NCBI GenBank assembly: GCA_021736575.1
Contig: JAIPFP010000012.1
Coordinates: 1-48,922, forward strand
Direction of reading: 5' to 3'
DNA length: 48,922 nucleotides
Origin: Pirellula sp.
Lineage (GTDB): Bacteria; Planctomycetota; Planctomycetia; Pirellulales; Pirellulaceae
Both the position numbers and the translations under genes were made by a program. The notes beneath the pieces were generated by a model that made no database searches, was not told the origin of the DNA, and was given only the letters and a program-made list of their open reading frames with translations. This document shows, one piece after another, positions 8,514 to 17,041 of the stretch (within the stretch, counting starts at the first letter, position 1; the number at the start of each line of letters is the position of its first letter).

Positions 8514-9629
8514 ATGGCAACAGTCCTCGTCGACAAACTACTTCAGGCTGCGATTAAGCAGGGGGCCAGCGACATTCACATCGTCGTGGGCCAGCCACCC
8601 GTCTTTCGTTTGCATGGTCGCATGCGAAAGCTTGAAACGAAAGTATTGGAGGCAGACGATACGGTTCAGTTGATGAAGAGCATTGCCCCCGAACGGTGCC
8701 AACGTGAACTTCAAGAATCGGGTAGTTCCGACTTTGGGTTTGCATTTGGAACATTGGCTCGCTTTCGAGTTTCCATTTTCAAGCAGCGCGGTTGCATCTC
8801 GATGGTGCTCCGACAGATTCCAAATGACAAGTTGACACCCGAGCAGCTTGGACTGCCTGAGTCGGTGATCAAAATGTGCTTGCGGCCGCGAGGTCTGGTG
8901 TTGGTGACTGGGCCGACCGGATCGGGTAAAAGCACCACGTTGGCAAGCATCGTGAACTTCATCAATGAGGGGCACGACCACCATATCATCACGATCGAGG
9001 ATCCGATCGAGTTTTATCATGAGCACAAAAAATCGACCATTAATCAACGCGAGGTGGGGGTGGATGTTCCGAGTTTTTCGGAAGCCATTCGACGTGCGTT
9101 GCGTCAGGATCCCGATGTGATTCTGGTGGGTGAAATGCGCGACTTGGAAACGATTTCCGCTGCGATCAGTGCGGCGGAAACAGGCCACATCGTTTTCGGA
9201 ACGCTGCACACCAACAGTGCGATGGGTACGGTAAACCGGTTGATCGATGCGTTCCCAGGAAACTTGCAGGACCAGATTCGAACACAGTTGTCAACGAGTT
9301 TGCTCGGCGTGGTTGCTCAGACGCTGATTCCCAAGATCGGTGGCGGTCGAGTGGCCGCTTATGAGATTTTGGTTGTTACGTCCGGCATCGCTAACTTGAT
9401 TCGTGAAAACAAAACGTTCCGTATTGGTTCGGCTATTCAAACCGGTGCCAAGTTTGGAATGCAATTGATGGATGACGCTTTGTTTCAGCATTGGAAGGCG
9501 GGTCGAGCCACCGTGGAAGACATTTTGGCCAAGGCGCATCGCCCAGACGATCTGGCCAAGCGAATCGGAGACGCCAGACGGGGCCTCGACGAAGAACAGC
9601 CAAAAGAAGAATTTGATCACAATTCCTAG
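8514..9629 (+). CDS. pilT: PilT-type retraction ATPase
   Basis: A 371-residue ATPase of the PilT/PilU class, which depolymerises type IV pili and drives retraction and twitching. It starts directly at the ATPase N-terminal domain (GASDIHIVVGQPPVFRLHG), with no MshEN domain and no Cys4 zinc motif, unlike its GspE neighbours. It has Walker A GPTGSGKSTT, Asp box ITIEDPIEF, the PilT signature AIRRALRQDPDVILVGEMRD and a His box GTLHTNSA. The length fits the family. A retraction ATPase is not part of ordinary type II secretion, so its place between two GspE genes argues for a pilus-like dynamic fibre. The next ATPase begins 19 bases after its stop. Confidence 0.93.
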   Translation: MATVLVDKLLQAAIKQGASDIHIVVGQPPVFRLHGRMRKLETKVLEADDTVQLMKSIAPERCQRELQESGSSDFGFAFGTLARFRVSIFKQRGCISMVLRQIPNDKLTPEQLGLPESVIKMCLRPRGLVLVTGPTGSGKSTTLASIVNFINEGHDHHIITIEDPIEFYHEHKKSTINQREVGVDVPSFSEAIRRALRQDPDVILVGEMRDLETISAAISAAETGHIVFGTLHTNSAMGTVNRLIDAFPGNLQDQIRTQLSTSLLGVVAQTLIPKIGGGRVAAYEILVVTSGIANLIRENKTFRIGSAIQTGAKFGMQLMDDALFQHWKAGRATVEDILAKAHRPDDLAKRIGDARRGLDEEQPKEEFDHNS

Positions 9630-9648
9630 CTAACAGGGACTAGAGCTA

Positions 9649-11364
9649 ATGAGTTCGCGACGTATAGGCCAGATCTTTGTCGACATGGGGTTCATGACCG
9701 ACGAGCAATTGCAATTGCTGCTGGATGAACAACAGCAGCAGCCAGGTGCATTGCTCGGCAAATTGGCCGAAGACATGTCGTTGATCACCGATGATCAATT
9801 GGCCCAAGCCCTCGGCGAACAACAGAACATGAAGGTGGTGTCGTTGGGAGACGCTCCCATTGCTCCAGAGTTGCTGGAGAAGCTCACCGAGACGATGGCA
9901 CAGCTATATCGCGTTATCCCGGTGAAGTACGACGGGCATACACTGACCGTTGCTACGTGCGATCCGCAAAATCTGTCCATTCAAGATGAATTGCGAACAT
10001 TCCTCGGTATCGATATCGAAATGGTGGTCGCAACCGAGCGCGAAATCAAAGCATCGATCGAGCGATTCTATTCGTCCGAGAGCTTGAGCGTTGAGAAGAT
10101 CGTCAAGGAATTGGAGGCGGACGACACCCTGTTCCAGCAAGCCAGCATGCTGATGGGAGACAAGTTCGATCTCGACGGAGCCGAAGCGTTGGCCGATAGC
10201 GCGCCGGTTCGCAAACTGCTGAACCTGGTCATGTTGCTAGCCATCAAAGATCACGCCAGCGATATTCACTTTGAACCATTCGAGGACGAATTCAAGATTC
10301 GGATCAAAGCCGAAGGTGTTCTCTATGAAATGGTGCCACCGCCTCGTCACCTTGCATTCGCTATCACGACGCGGATCAAGGTTATGGCGAACCTCGACAT
10401 CGCAGAACGCCGGATGCCTCAGGACGGTCGAATCGAGTTGATGGTGGGCGGTCACCAAGTCGACTTGCGCGTTTCCGTGCTGCCGACGATGTTCGGTGAG
10501 AGCGTCGTTATGCGGATTTTGGACCGCTCGGTTGTCTCGTTGTCGTTGAACAAGGTAGGTATGGATGCAGTCACCATGGAAGGTTTCCGAACGGTGATGA
10601 AGCGTCCGAACGGAATCGTGCTGGTGACAGGTCCGACAGGCTCAGGCAAGACGACAACGTTGTATTCGGCGTTGTCCGAGATGAACGAGATCACAGAAAA
10701 AATCATCACGACCGAGGATCCGGTTGAATACGACATCGATGGCATCGTTCAGATTCCGATCAATCATGATATTGGCGTTACGTTTGCATCGTGTTTGCGA
10801 GCCATTTTGCGACAGGACCCCGACATCATCTTGGTGGGCGAGATCCGCGATTTGGAGACGGCCGAGATTGCAGTTCAAGCGTCGCTGACGGGCCACTTGG
10901 TCTTTAGCACCCTTCACACCAACGATGCGCCGAGCACGATCACACGGATGAAGGACATGGGTATTCCGACGTTCTTGATCACCGCCACGGTCGAAGCGAT
11001 TTTGGCGCAGCGACTTGTCCGTCGTATCTGCAGCAAGTGCCGCGAAGAAACCGATCCAGGCATGGAAGTTTTGATGGATCTTGGGGTCACCGAAGAGACA
11101 AGATCCCAATACAAATTTTTCCGTGGCAAAGGCTGCGACTTGTGCAATAACACGGGTTACAAGGGGCGGATTGGACTGTTCGAACTGATGGTCATGAACG
11201 ACGAATTGAGGGACATGATCATGCAGAATGCGACGACGGATGATTTGCGAGCCAAAGCTGTAACCTACGGCATGATCACACTCCGCGATTATGGCAAGCA
11301 ATTCGTATTTGATGGATTCACGACCGCAGACGAAGTGGTCCGAGAAACCGTCCACGATGCGTAA
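9649..11364 (+). CDS. GspE/PilB-type assembly ATPase (second copy)
   Basis: A second extension ATPase, 571 residues, with the same plan as the first: N-terminal MshEN-like domain beginning SSRRIGQIFVDMGFM, then DHASDIHFEP, Walker A GPTGSGKTTT, Asp box ITTEDPVEY, Walker B IILVGEIRD, His box GHLVFSTLHTND and a tetracysteine site (CSKC, CDLC). It differs clearly from the first copy in the N-domain and linker, so it is an old paralogue, not a recent duplicate. It follows PilT closely and precedes the GspF platform gene, its expected membrane partner. The two copies may act on alternative fibres or as a mixed hexamer; this is inference. Confidence 0.95.
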   Translation: MSSRRIGQIFVDMGFMTDEQLQLLLDEQQQQPGALLGKLAEDMSLITDDQLAQALGEQQNMKVVSLGDAPIAPELLEKLTETMAQLYRVIPVKYDGHTLTVATCDPQNLSIQDELRTFLGIDIEMVVATEREIKASIERFYSSESLSVEKIVKELEADDTLFQQASMLMGDKFDLDGAEALADSAPVRKLLNLVMLLAIKDHASDIHFEPFEDEFKIRIKAEGVLYEMVPPPRHLAFAITTRIKVMANLDIAERRMPQDGRIELMVGGHQVDLRVSVLPTMFGESVVMRILDRSVVSLSLNKVGMDAVTMEGFRTVMKRPNGIVLVTGPTGSGKTTTLYSALSEMNEITEKIITTEDPVEYDIDGIVQIPINHDIGVTFASCLRAILRQDPDIILVGEIRDLETAEIAVQASLTGHLVFSTLHTNDAPSTITRMKDMGIPTFLITATVEAILAQRLVRRICSKCREETDPGMEVLMDLGVTEETRSQYKFFRGKGCDLCNNTGYKGRIGLFELMVMNDELRDMIMQNATTDDLRAKAVTYGMITLRDYGKQFVFDGFTTADEVVRETVHDA

Positions 11365-11365
11365 C

Positions 11366-11428
11366 GAAGTTTGAAGTTTGAAGTTTGAAAATTCGAGTAC
11401 GAGTACCTCATTGCAGAGTACGAGTACG
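11366..11428. repeat. Short tandem repeats between GspE and GspF genes
   Basis: GAAGTTT is repeated three times from 11366, followed by a degenerate fourth unit, then two copies of a GAGTACGAGTAC block at about 11395 and 11417. It begins immediately after the ATPase stop. The 7-base period matches the much longer array near 27.4 kb. Confidence 0.7.
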
Positions 11429-11523
11429 ACATGGAACGACTAGTGGTGAGGCGGATGGTCCGACGAACGAGACCTACAGCCAACAACCTACAACCCACTG
11501 CCTAACAAAACAGGGACTCCAAC

Positions 11524-12990
11524 ATGCCAATGTATCAATTCGAAGCCATGGATCGAACCGGTCAGGAAATCCGGGACGTAATCGATGCGCCGACGGAAGA
11601 AGAGGCACAGAATACCATTCGGCAGATGGGTTATTTTGTAACCAAGCTGTCGCTCAAAAAAGGGGTCGCTGCCAAGGCTGAGGTTGGTAAAAAACGCAAA
11701 CGTTCGTTCACCATGGGTGGTGCCAAGACCAAGCACATTTGCACGTTCACACGTCAGTTATCGATTTTGCAAGACGCGGGTCTTCCGATTTTGCGTTCCC
11801 TCAAAATTCTGGAGAACAACTCGAAGCCGGGCAAGCTCAAGAACTCGTTGATGGACGTATGCGATGAGATTGAGACGGGTTCGACCCTGTCCGAATCGAT
11901 GTCCAAGTGCCCGAAGGTGTTTAGCCGTTTGTACGTGAACATGGTGAAAGCGGGCGAGGCGGGCGGTGCGTTGGAAACCATTTTGCAACGCTTGGCCGAG
12001 TTCCTCGAACGATCGGAATCGCTGAAGCGAAAAGTCAAGGGAGCGATGATCTATCCCGTCGCGGTTGTGATCGTCGCGATCGGGATTTTGGCAGGGATTA
12101 TGTTCTTCATCGTGCCGACGTTTAAGAAAATGTTCGACGAGTTTGAATTGAAGTTGCCGGCCCCAACACTGCTGTTGATGGCCATGAGCGATTACGTCGT
12201 GTACTACTACTGGCTGATGTTCTTGGTCCCGATCTGCGTTTGGCTGGTGGGCAAAATCATTCGCAAGTTCAAGCACGGGCGGATGGGATATGACATGTTT
12301 ATGTTGAAGGTCCCAATTTTCGGTGGCTTGATCGAAAAGAACATTTTGGCCCGAACGACACGGACGCTTGGAACGCTGATCACTTCGGGTGTGCCGATTT
12401 TGGAAGCCATCAACATTACTCGCGAGACCTCAGGTAACGCGATGTTCGAGAGAATTTTCAGCAAGGTGAATGACGCTATCCGGGAGGGGGACGTTATCGC
12501 CAAACCGATGAAGGAGCATTCGACGCCCGGCTTCCATCCTTTGGCGCTGTTTTATTGGGTTTGGATGGGCTTGTTCCCTGGGATCATGATTATGTCGGTT
12601 GCCTTGACGGCAGGTCGTGGGGTCAAGACGGGTGGCAAAAAGACCTCCAAAACTTCAGGAGCATCGGCAGACGGTCAGCTCATTGCGGTTGCCGTCGGCG
12701 CAATGGTGATCGGCGTGTTGGTTTGCGTGATGCTTTACATGATGAAGATGCGATCGCGGGTCATCGACGACTTGGTGGTCAACATGATCGACGTAGGTGA
12801 AGAAACGGGCGAGTTGGACACGATGTTGTACAAGATCGCAGACAACTACGACGAAGAAGTGGCGGTCATGACGGAAGGCTTAACGAAACTGATTGAGCCG
12901 ATGTTGATCGTGTTCCTCGGGGTAGCGGTCGGTTTCATCGTGGTATCGCTGTTCATGCCGTTGATCTCACTCATCACCAGCTTGAGCTAG
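11524..12990 (+). CDS. GspF/PilC-type inner membrane platform protein with an extra two-helix insertion
   Basis: The polytopic platform protein that couples the cytoplasmic ATPase to pseudopilin assembly. It is 488 residues, against roughly 400 for usual family members. The first cytoplasmic domain has FTRQLSILQDAGLPILRSL and GEAGGALETIL; membrane segments follow at about 176-203 and 224-250. The second domain begins TRTLGTLITSGVPILEAINI, but where the family usually has FPxxVxxMIxVGExTG the sequence is split. Residues about 333-414 carry two extra hydrophobic segments (about 339-363 and 386-407) joined by a Lys/Ser/Thr/Gly linker. NMIDVGEETGELD resumes at 420, and the usual C-terminal membrane helix follows. 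The frame is continuous, so this is an insertion and not a frameshift. Confidence 0.92.
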   Translation: MPMYQFEAMDRTGQEIRDVIDAPTEEEAQNTIRQMGYFVTKLSLKKGVAAKAEVGKKRKRSFTMGGAKTKHICTFTRQLSILQDAGLPILRSLKILENNSKPGKLKNSLMDVCDEIETGSTLSESMSKCPKVFSRLYVNMVKAGEAGGALETILQRLAEFLERSESLKRKVKGAMIYPVAVVIVAIGILAGIMFFIVPTFKKMFDEFELKLPAPTLLLMAMSDYVVYYYWLMFLVPICVWLVGKIIRKFKHGRMGYDMFMLKVPIFGGLIEKNILARTTRTLGTLITSGVPILEAINITRETSGNAMFERIFSKVNDAIREGDVIAKPMKEHSTPGFHPLALFYWVWMGLFPGIMIMSVALTAGRGVKTGGKKTSKTSGASADGQLIAVAVGAMVIGVLVCVMLYMMKMRSRVIDDLVVNMIDVGEETGELDTMLYKIADNYDEEVAVMTEGLTKLIEPMLIVFLGVAVGFIVVSLFMPLISLITSLS

Positions 12991-13215
12991 GGGAGAGGGA
13001 CTAGGATTAAGCAATTTCTCCCCCTCGCCCCGGTACGCCGGGGAGAGGGACTAGGATTAAGCATTTTCTCCCCCTCGCCTCGGTACGCCGGGGAGAGGGG
13101 GTTGGGGGTTGGGGGGTGAGGGGGAAAAACGTTAGATATCCAGGCAATAAACGCGATTCCAATTCTCTCAACCCCTCATCCCCAGCCCTTCTCCCCGGAG
13201 TACCGGGGAGAAGGG
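12991..13215. repeat. 50-bp tandem repeat and CTCCCCGG palindromes after gspF
   Basis: A 50-base unit beginning GGGAGAGGGACTAGG is repeated at 12991 and 13041, then runs into a G-rich tract ending in GTGAGGGGG. After about 45 bases a perfect hairpin follows: 13-base arms at 13186-13198 and 13203-13215 around AGTA. The arms (CCCTTCTCCCCGG) resemble the two palindromes at 39823-39968, so this is one dispersed family. It sits inside the secretion locus, between the platform gene and the first pseudopilin, and could modulate transcript ends there. Bases 13216-13380 show nothing further except the ribosome binding site of the next gene. Confidence 0.8.
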
Positions 13216-13380
13216 AGTACGAGTCCATTCGTAGTCGAGGGGTAGGGTGAGAAAATCAGGTTGAGGGAAGTGGCATTCGCCCATGAATGTCCAAATTTTT
13301 AAAAAATTGGGTCACACAAGGCGAGCGGCGCCGTTTTGGTTTTAGGCAGCAAAAAGACACACAAGGTGGAGGACGGGGAA

Positions 13381-14439
13381 ATGCATCAAACAGGGTCGAA
13401 CGGAAAGCGAGTCAAGGGAATCCGAGCTGGATTCACTTTGGTCGAGCTTCTTGTGGTGGTCGCTATTATTGGCTTGCTGGTGGGGCTAACTATCCCTGCG
13501 GTATTCGCTGCGCTCGGTGTGTTCAACAGGGCCGCGTGTAAATTCGAGGTCAACGCGCTCTCGGACGCGATTGAGAAATACCGATCCAAGTACGGTGACT
13601 ATCCGCCAGACGGCAGTTCTTGGCCCGTCATGGAAGCTCACCTGAGAAAGGCATTTCCGAACATCCTCGTCAGTGAATTGAATCTGCTCAATCCGGCCAA
13701 TAGTGCGACTTATGCATACATCCATAACGACTATGCAGGCGCGGGAAGAGTGATGGATCCGGCCGAGGCTTTGGTTTTTTTCTTGGGCGGATTTAGTTCG
13801 GATGCTCAACGGCCATTTACAGGGCCCGGAGGCCCATTCGTTTTGAATGGCTCGGCGTACCAATACAACGGGTCACGGCAGAATTCCTTTTATGACTTTC
13901 CTGCGGCTCGTCTTACGATGTCTGCGAGTTTGGTTTCAACGGACGAGACCGTTTACGATAGTCCTATCACACCCGATTTAATGCCCGTTTTCTTGTCGTA
14001 CAAGAACAAGCTTGAATTCGGAAATCCGTACGTTTACTTCGACAGTCGCACGTATCAGTCGAAAGCAAATCCACCGTCATGCAACTACCACCTAACACGC
14101 GCCTCAGCCGGAGCGGCTCGACCGTACCTGTCGGAACAAGTTAATACATTATCAACTGCCACGAATAAGCCGAAGCTGTATGAGAACAAACAAACCTTTC
14201 AAATCTTGAGTCCAGGCTTGGACGGTCAGTACGCGGGCATGGTTGGTTCTAGCGGAGTAGTCTTGTTTACGTCCAAGGGCGTTCTTTGCAGCTACGACTC
14301 GACATCCCTAGGATTCGTACCATTAACATCCAACCTTTTGCCAGCATTCGTTTTGGATAATAGCCAAATGAGGCTTCGTCCGATGACGGACAACGTTGGA
14401 AACTTCACCGAGTCGAACATTCTCGGCGAGAACAAGTAG
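13381..14439 (+). CDS. Prepilin-like protein, GspG-like major pseudopilin candidate
   Basis: A pseudopilin of about 352 residues. The leader is cleaved in [19 protein letters not shown], with Gly at -1 and Glu at +5, followed by the hydrophobic helix that packs the fibre core. DAIEKYRSKYGDYPPDG resembles the alpha-helix-to-loop region of GspG-type proteins, and SPGLDGQYAG near the C-terminus is common in planctomycete homologues. The ATG at 13381 is preferred because GGAGG lies about eight bases upstream; the 13336 start lacks this. It is much longer than GspG proper (about 140 residues). First of six pseudopilin genes in a row. Processing by a prepilin peptidase is expected, but that gene is not in the window. 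Confidence 0.88.
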   Translation: MHQTGSNGKRVKGIRAGFTLVELLVVVAIIGLLVGLTIPAVFAALGVFNRAACKFEVNALSDAIEKYRSKYGDYPPDGSSWPVMEAHLRKAFPNILVSELNLLNPANSATYAYIHNDYAGAGRVMDPAEALVFFLGGFSSDAQRPFTGPGGPFVLNGSAYQYNGSRQNSFYDFPAARLTMSASLVSTDETVYDSPITPDLMPVFLSYKNKLEFGNPYVYFDSRTYQSKANPPSCNYHLTRASAGAARPYLSEQVNTLSTATNKPKLYENKQTFQILSPGLDGQYAGMVGSSGVVLFTSKGVLCSYDSTSLGFVPLTSNLLPAFVLDNSQMRLRPMTDNVGNFTESNILGENK

Positions 14440-14487
14440 ATCGTATAGTTGTGGAATGAGTTTGGAATTGAGACAAAAGGTAACAAT

Positions 14488-15762
14488 ATGAGAACCAAAA
14501 GCTCAACCGCTCGCACCGGCTTCACCTTGGTTGAGCTGCTGGTGGTGATCACGATCATCGGACTGATGTCCGGTATGTTCCTCGTCGCATTCCAAGGTGC
14601 TGCGATGGAGTCCCGTGTCGTAAAGACTCGATCAACGATCCAAAAGATTAGCGATGTGTTAACTGCACGTATGGAAGAATACGTTGCGTATCCCATCGCC
14701 TTGCGAACTCCGGTTGGCAGTCTTGTGCCCTCGGCTGTCGACTCTGGCAGTCTCGACGAAACAGTCATGACTTTGAGGGAGCGAGCGAGGCTGCTGTTGC
14801 TTCGCGACATCATTCGTATGGAGATGCCCGATCATCCTGACGATCTCAAGTACACCACTTTTTGGCAGACCCAGATTGGATCGAATTTAGCGACTTACCT
14901 GTCGAGCAATCTACCTCGAACCATCGCAACTGGTCTTATTTCGAAAACGAACGGAGCTCAATTTTATGCGAAAAACGCCTTGCCAGGCCGTGCGCGTTCT
15001 TTGATGAGCGCTTTAACGGTGAACGGGGCACCGAGACCCAATTGGGATGAAACGAACGCAAACGCAGAGCTTCTATATTTGATCGTGGCAGACTCGGAAC
15101 TCGAGGGGTCGAGTGCAATTGAGTTGTTTGGCGCTGCGGAAATTGCCGATAAAGATGGCGATGGATTGAACGAATTCATCGATGCATTTGGGCAGCCGAT
15201 TCGTTGGATTCGTTGGCCTGCTTGGTACTCCAATGCGACACGATACTATCCAGACATGCTCGATCCGGCGTTGATCGATCAAGCCAGTGGTCGATTGCTC
15301 ATCAACATGGAGACTATCGATCGGCTTGGATCCGATCCAGGCTGGACGAAATCCGGCGCGGAGCCGGGGAATGGAATGACGCCGTTGGTGGTTAGTTCAG
15401 GTCGGGATCGAGGATTTGGAATTCGATTTCGCGATATCGATCGGTATCCACCAGCAGCACCAGCACCACCACCCGTTGGACCGTTTCCAACCTCTAGCGG
15501 TTCTGTTTCATCCTATTCCAGTGCGGAGACTCCTTGGAACAGTCAGTTTCCATCCTATGGAAACTCTTCGACATTCACCGATCCTTGGTTTCCAAGAGGT
15601 GCTAACGGGGGATCTGCGCGGTTGAGAATGGGTGAGCTCCTCAGTCCAGCCGATCCGCCAGAGACGGACGTGGGAACAATCCCGTCTGGCTTCGATGTTG
15701 CGAATCCAAACCACGCGCGAGACAACATTACAAACTATGACGGAACGGGGATATCACTATGA
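14488..15762 (+). CDS. Prepilin-like protein with a Ca-binding-like loop
   Basis: A pseudopilin of about 424 residues with leader [21 protein letters not shown]. The ATG at 14488 is chosen because AAAGG lies about eight bases before it; an upstream start at 14449 has no such signal. Residues 221-232 read DKDGDGLNEFID, an Asp-rich loop of the EF-hand/dockerin type, followed by AFGQPIRWIRWPAWY. Calcium binding is known in GspG and GspK pseudopilins, so a stabilising calcium is plausible. The C-terminal part is rich in Pro and Ser. Its stop overlaps the next start by four bases (ATGA), which indicates translational coupling. It does not fit one Gsp class clearly and may be a second GspG-like subunit. 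Confidence 0.87.
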   Translation: MRTKSSTARTGFTLVELLVVITIIGLMSGMFLVAFQGAAMESRVVKTRSTIQKISDVLTARMEEYVAYPIALRTPVGSLVPSAVDSGSLDETVMTLRERARLLLLRDIIRMEMPDHPDDLKYTTFWQTQIGSNLATYLSSNLPRTIATGLISKTNGAQFYAKNALPGRARSLMSALTVNGAPRPNWDETNANAELLYLIVADSELEGSSAIELFGAAEIADKDGDGLNEFIDAFGQPIRWIRWPAWYSNATRYYPDMLDPALIDQASGRLLINMETIDRLGSDPGWTKSGAEPGNGMTPLVVSSGRDRGFGIRFRDIDRYPPAAPAPPPVGPFPTSSGSVSSYSSAETPWNSQFPSYGNSSTFTDPWFPRGANGGSARLRMGELLSPADPPETDVGTIPSGFDVANPNHARDNITNYDGTGISL

Positions 15763-17039
15763 TTGATCGAAAACGTCTTGGTGCAACGTTAGTCGAGTTG
15801 TTGGTCGTGCTCGGGATATCGACTCTACTAGCTGCTCTTATTTTACCTACGGTCAAAAATTTGATGACCGATCGCAAGAGTACGCAAGCTGCCACACTCG
15901 TGAAAAACTTCTTGGAGTCAGCTCGAGCTCGCTCGATCGGCAGTGGACTACCCGTGGCAGTGGTCTTTGAGAGATTGTCCTCGACGCCTAGTAGTGATAC
16001 CGATGGATTCTTGGCGACCACAGCTTATGGGTCGTCGGGGCAGCGGCTGGTATCAGGAACTGCGACAGATCCGTGGCCAACAAGTCCGATTCCTGCGGAT
16101 GCAAACTTTTTGCCATACAACGCGTCGATCCGATTGAGTTTCGCGGAACAACCACTCCCAGTGACCGATGAGATGATACCGGGCACTTCGGCAGCAAAAA
16201 CAATTACGGCAATGACTATGTCAGCAGCGCCGTCTACGATCCAAAAGAACGGACAGGATTTTCATCAAATCCTACTTGGCGGCGCAAACCCCATCCTTCG
16301 CGGTTTTTTGATCGCTGGCAGTGAGATCAGTTTCAAACTTTCAAAAACCCGGCACATGATCACTCAAACCGCGATTGATAATGGAAACAATTTGTGGTTT
16401 ACGACCGTGAGTCGGGCAGGCGTGGTAAGTACCCTCGAACAATCGATACCCTCCACAGATGGTCTCACTCTCGGAACCTCCACATCGAACTTTACTATTT
16501 TTCCAAAACCGCGTCCTATTGTTGGGCCGACGCTCCAATTGCCAAAGGGAATGTGCATAGATCTGTCGCTCAGCGGGTTTGCAACTCAAGGCAACAATCC
16601 GTCGAGAGATCAGAGGTTTCGTTTCAGTTCCGAATGGTTGTATGCGCGTTCTGCGGGCCCATCTGCGCACGAGTTAAGACCTTTGTATGTTGTCTTTACG
16701 CCCGATGGTGGCTTGTCGCGTGTCTACACGAATGGTCAATCTCCTGAGGCATCGACACTAATTCCAGTTGAATCTGCGGATGATTTCTTTTTGCATATCG
16801 GGAAGATCGACCAAGTGGTAATGCCCTTGATGCCGGCGGACGCGAGCGTTCCTCAGAACCTGACCGACATAAGCAATTACATCGTTCGTGTTTCGCCTAA
16901 GTCCGGTTCGATCGGCTGTGCGCCTGCCGCAAATTATGAAACACAAGCCGCGATTCGCGGTGTGACTCCTGCTTCGATTGGCGACATCGCCGAGCTCACT
17001 CGACAAAACACCTTCGGCGCTTCGGTGACAGGACAATAG
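15759..17039 (+). CDS. Prepilin-like protein, GspH/FimT-like
   Basis: A pseudopilin of 426 residues with a very short leader, [30 protein letters not shown]. Ala is at +1 instead of Phe, with Glu at +5 kept. The region NFLESARARSIGSGLPVAVVFER resembles the helix-strand transition of GspH/FimT minor pseudopilins, which cap the fibre tip. The remainder, about 350 residues, is predicted mostly beta and has no recognised motif. The start overlaps the previous stop in an ATGA, and the next gene begins two bases after its own stop, so this is the middle of a tightly packed operon. Class assignment is by weak pattern plus gene order. Confidence 0.85.
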   Translation: MIDRKRLGATLVELLVVLGISTLLAALILPTVKNLMTDRKSTQAATLVKNFLESARARSIGSGLPVAVVFERLSSTPSSDTDGFLATTAYGSSGQRLVSGTATDPWPTSPIPADANFLPYNASIRLSFAEQPLPVTDEMIPGTSAAKTITAMTMSAAPSTIQKNGQDFHQILLGGANPILRGFLIAGSEISFKLSKTRHMITQTAIDNGNNLWFTTVSRAGVVSTLEQSIPSTDGLTLGTSTSNFTIFPKPRPIVGPTLQLPKGMCIDLSLSGFATQGNNPSRDQRFRFSSEWLYARSAGPSAHELRPLYVVFTPDGGLSRVYTNGQSPEASTLIPVESADDFFLHIGKIDQVVMPLMPADASVPQNLTDISNYIVRVSPKSGSIGCAPAANYETQAAIRGVTPASIGDIAELTRQNTFGASVTGQ

Positions 17040-17041
17040 AG

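Noticed and set aside
8538..9209. 223-residue open frame antisense to PilT
   Set aside because: It lies entirely opposite conserved Walker motifs and has no start signal or family match.
10642..11355. 237-residue open frame antisense to the second GspE
   Set aside because: It is explained by codon bias of the sense gene.
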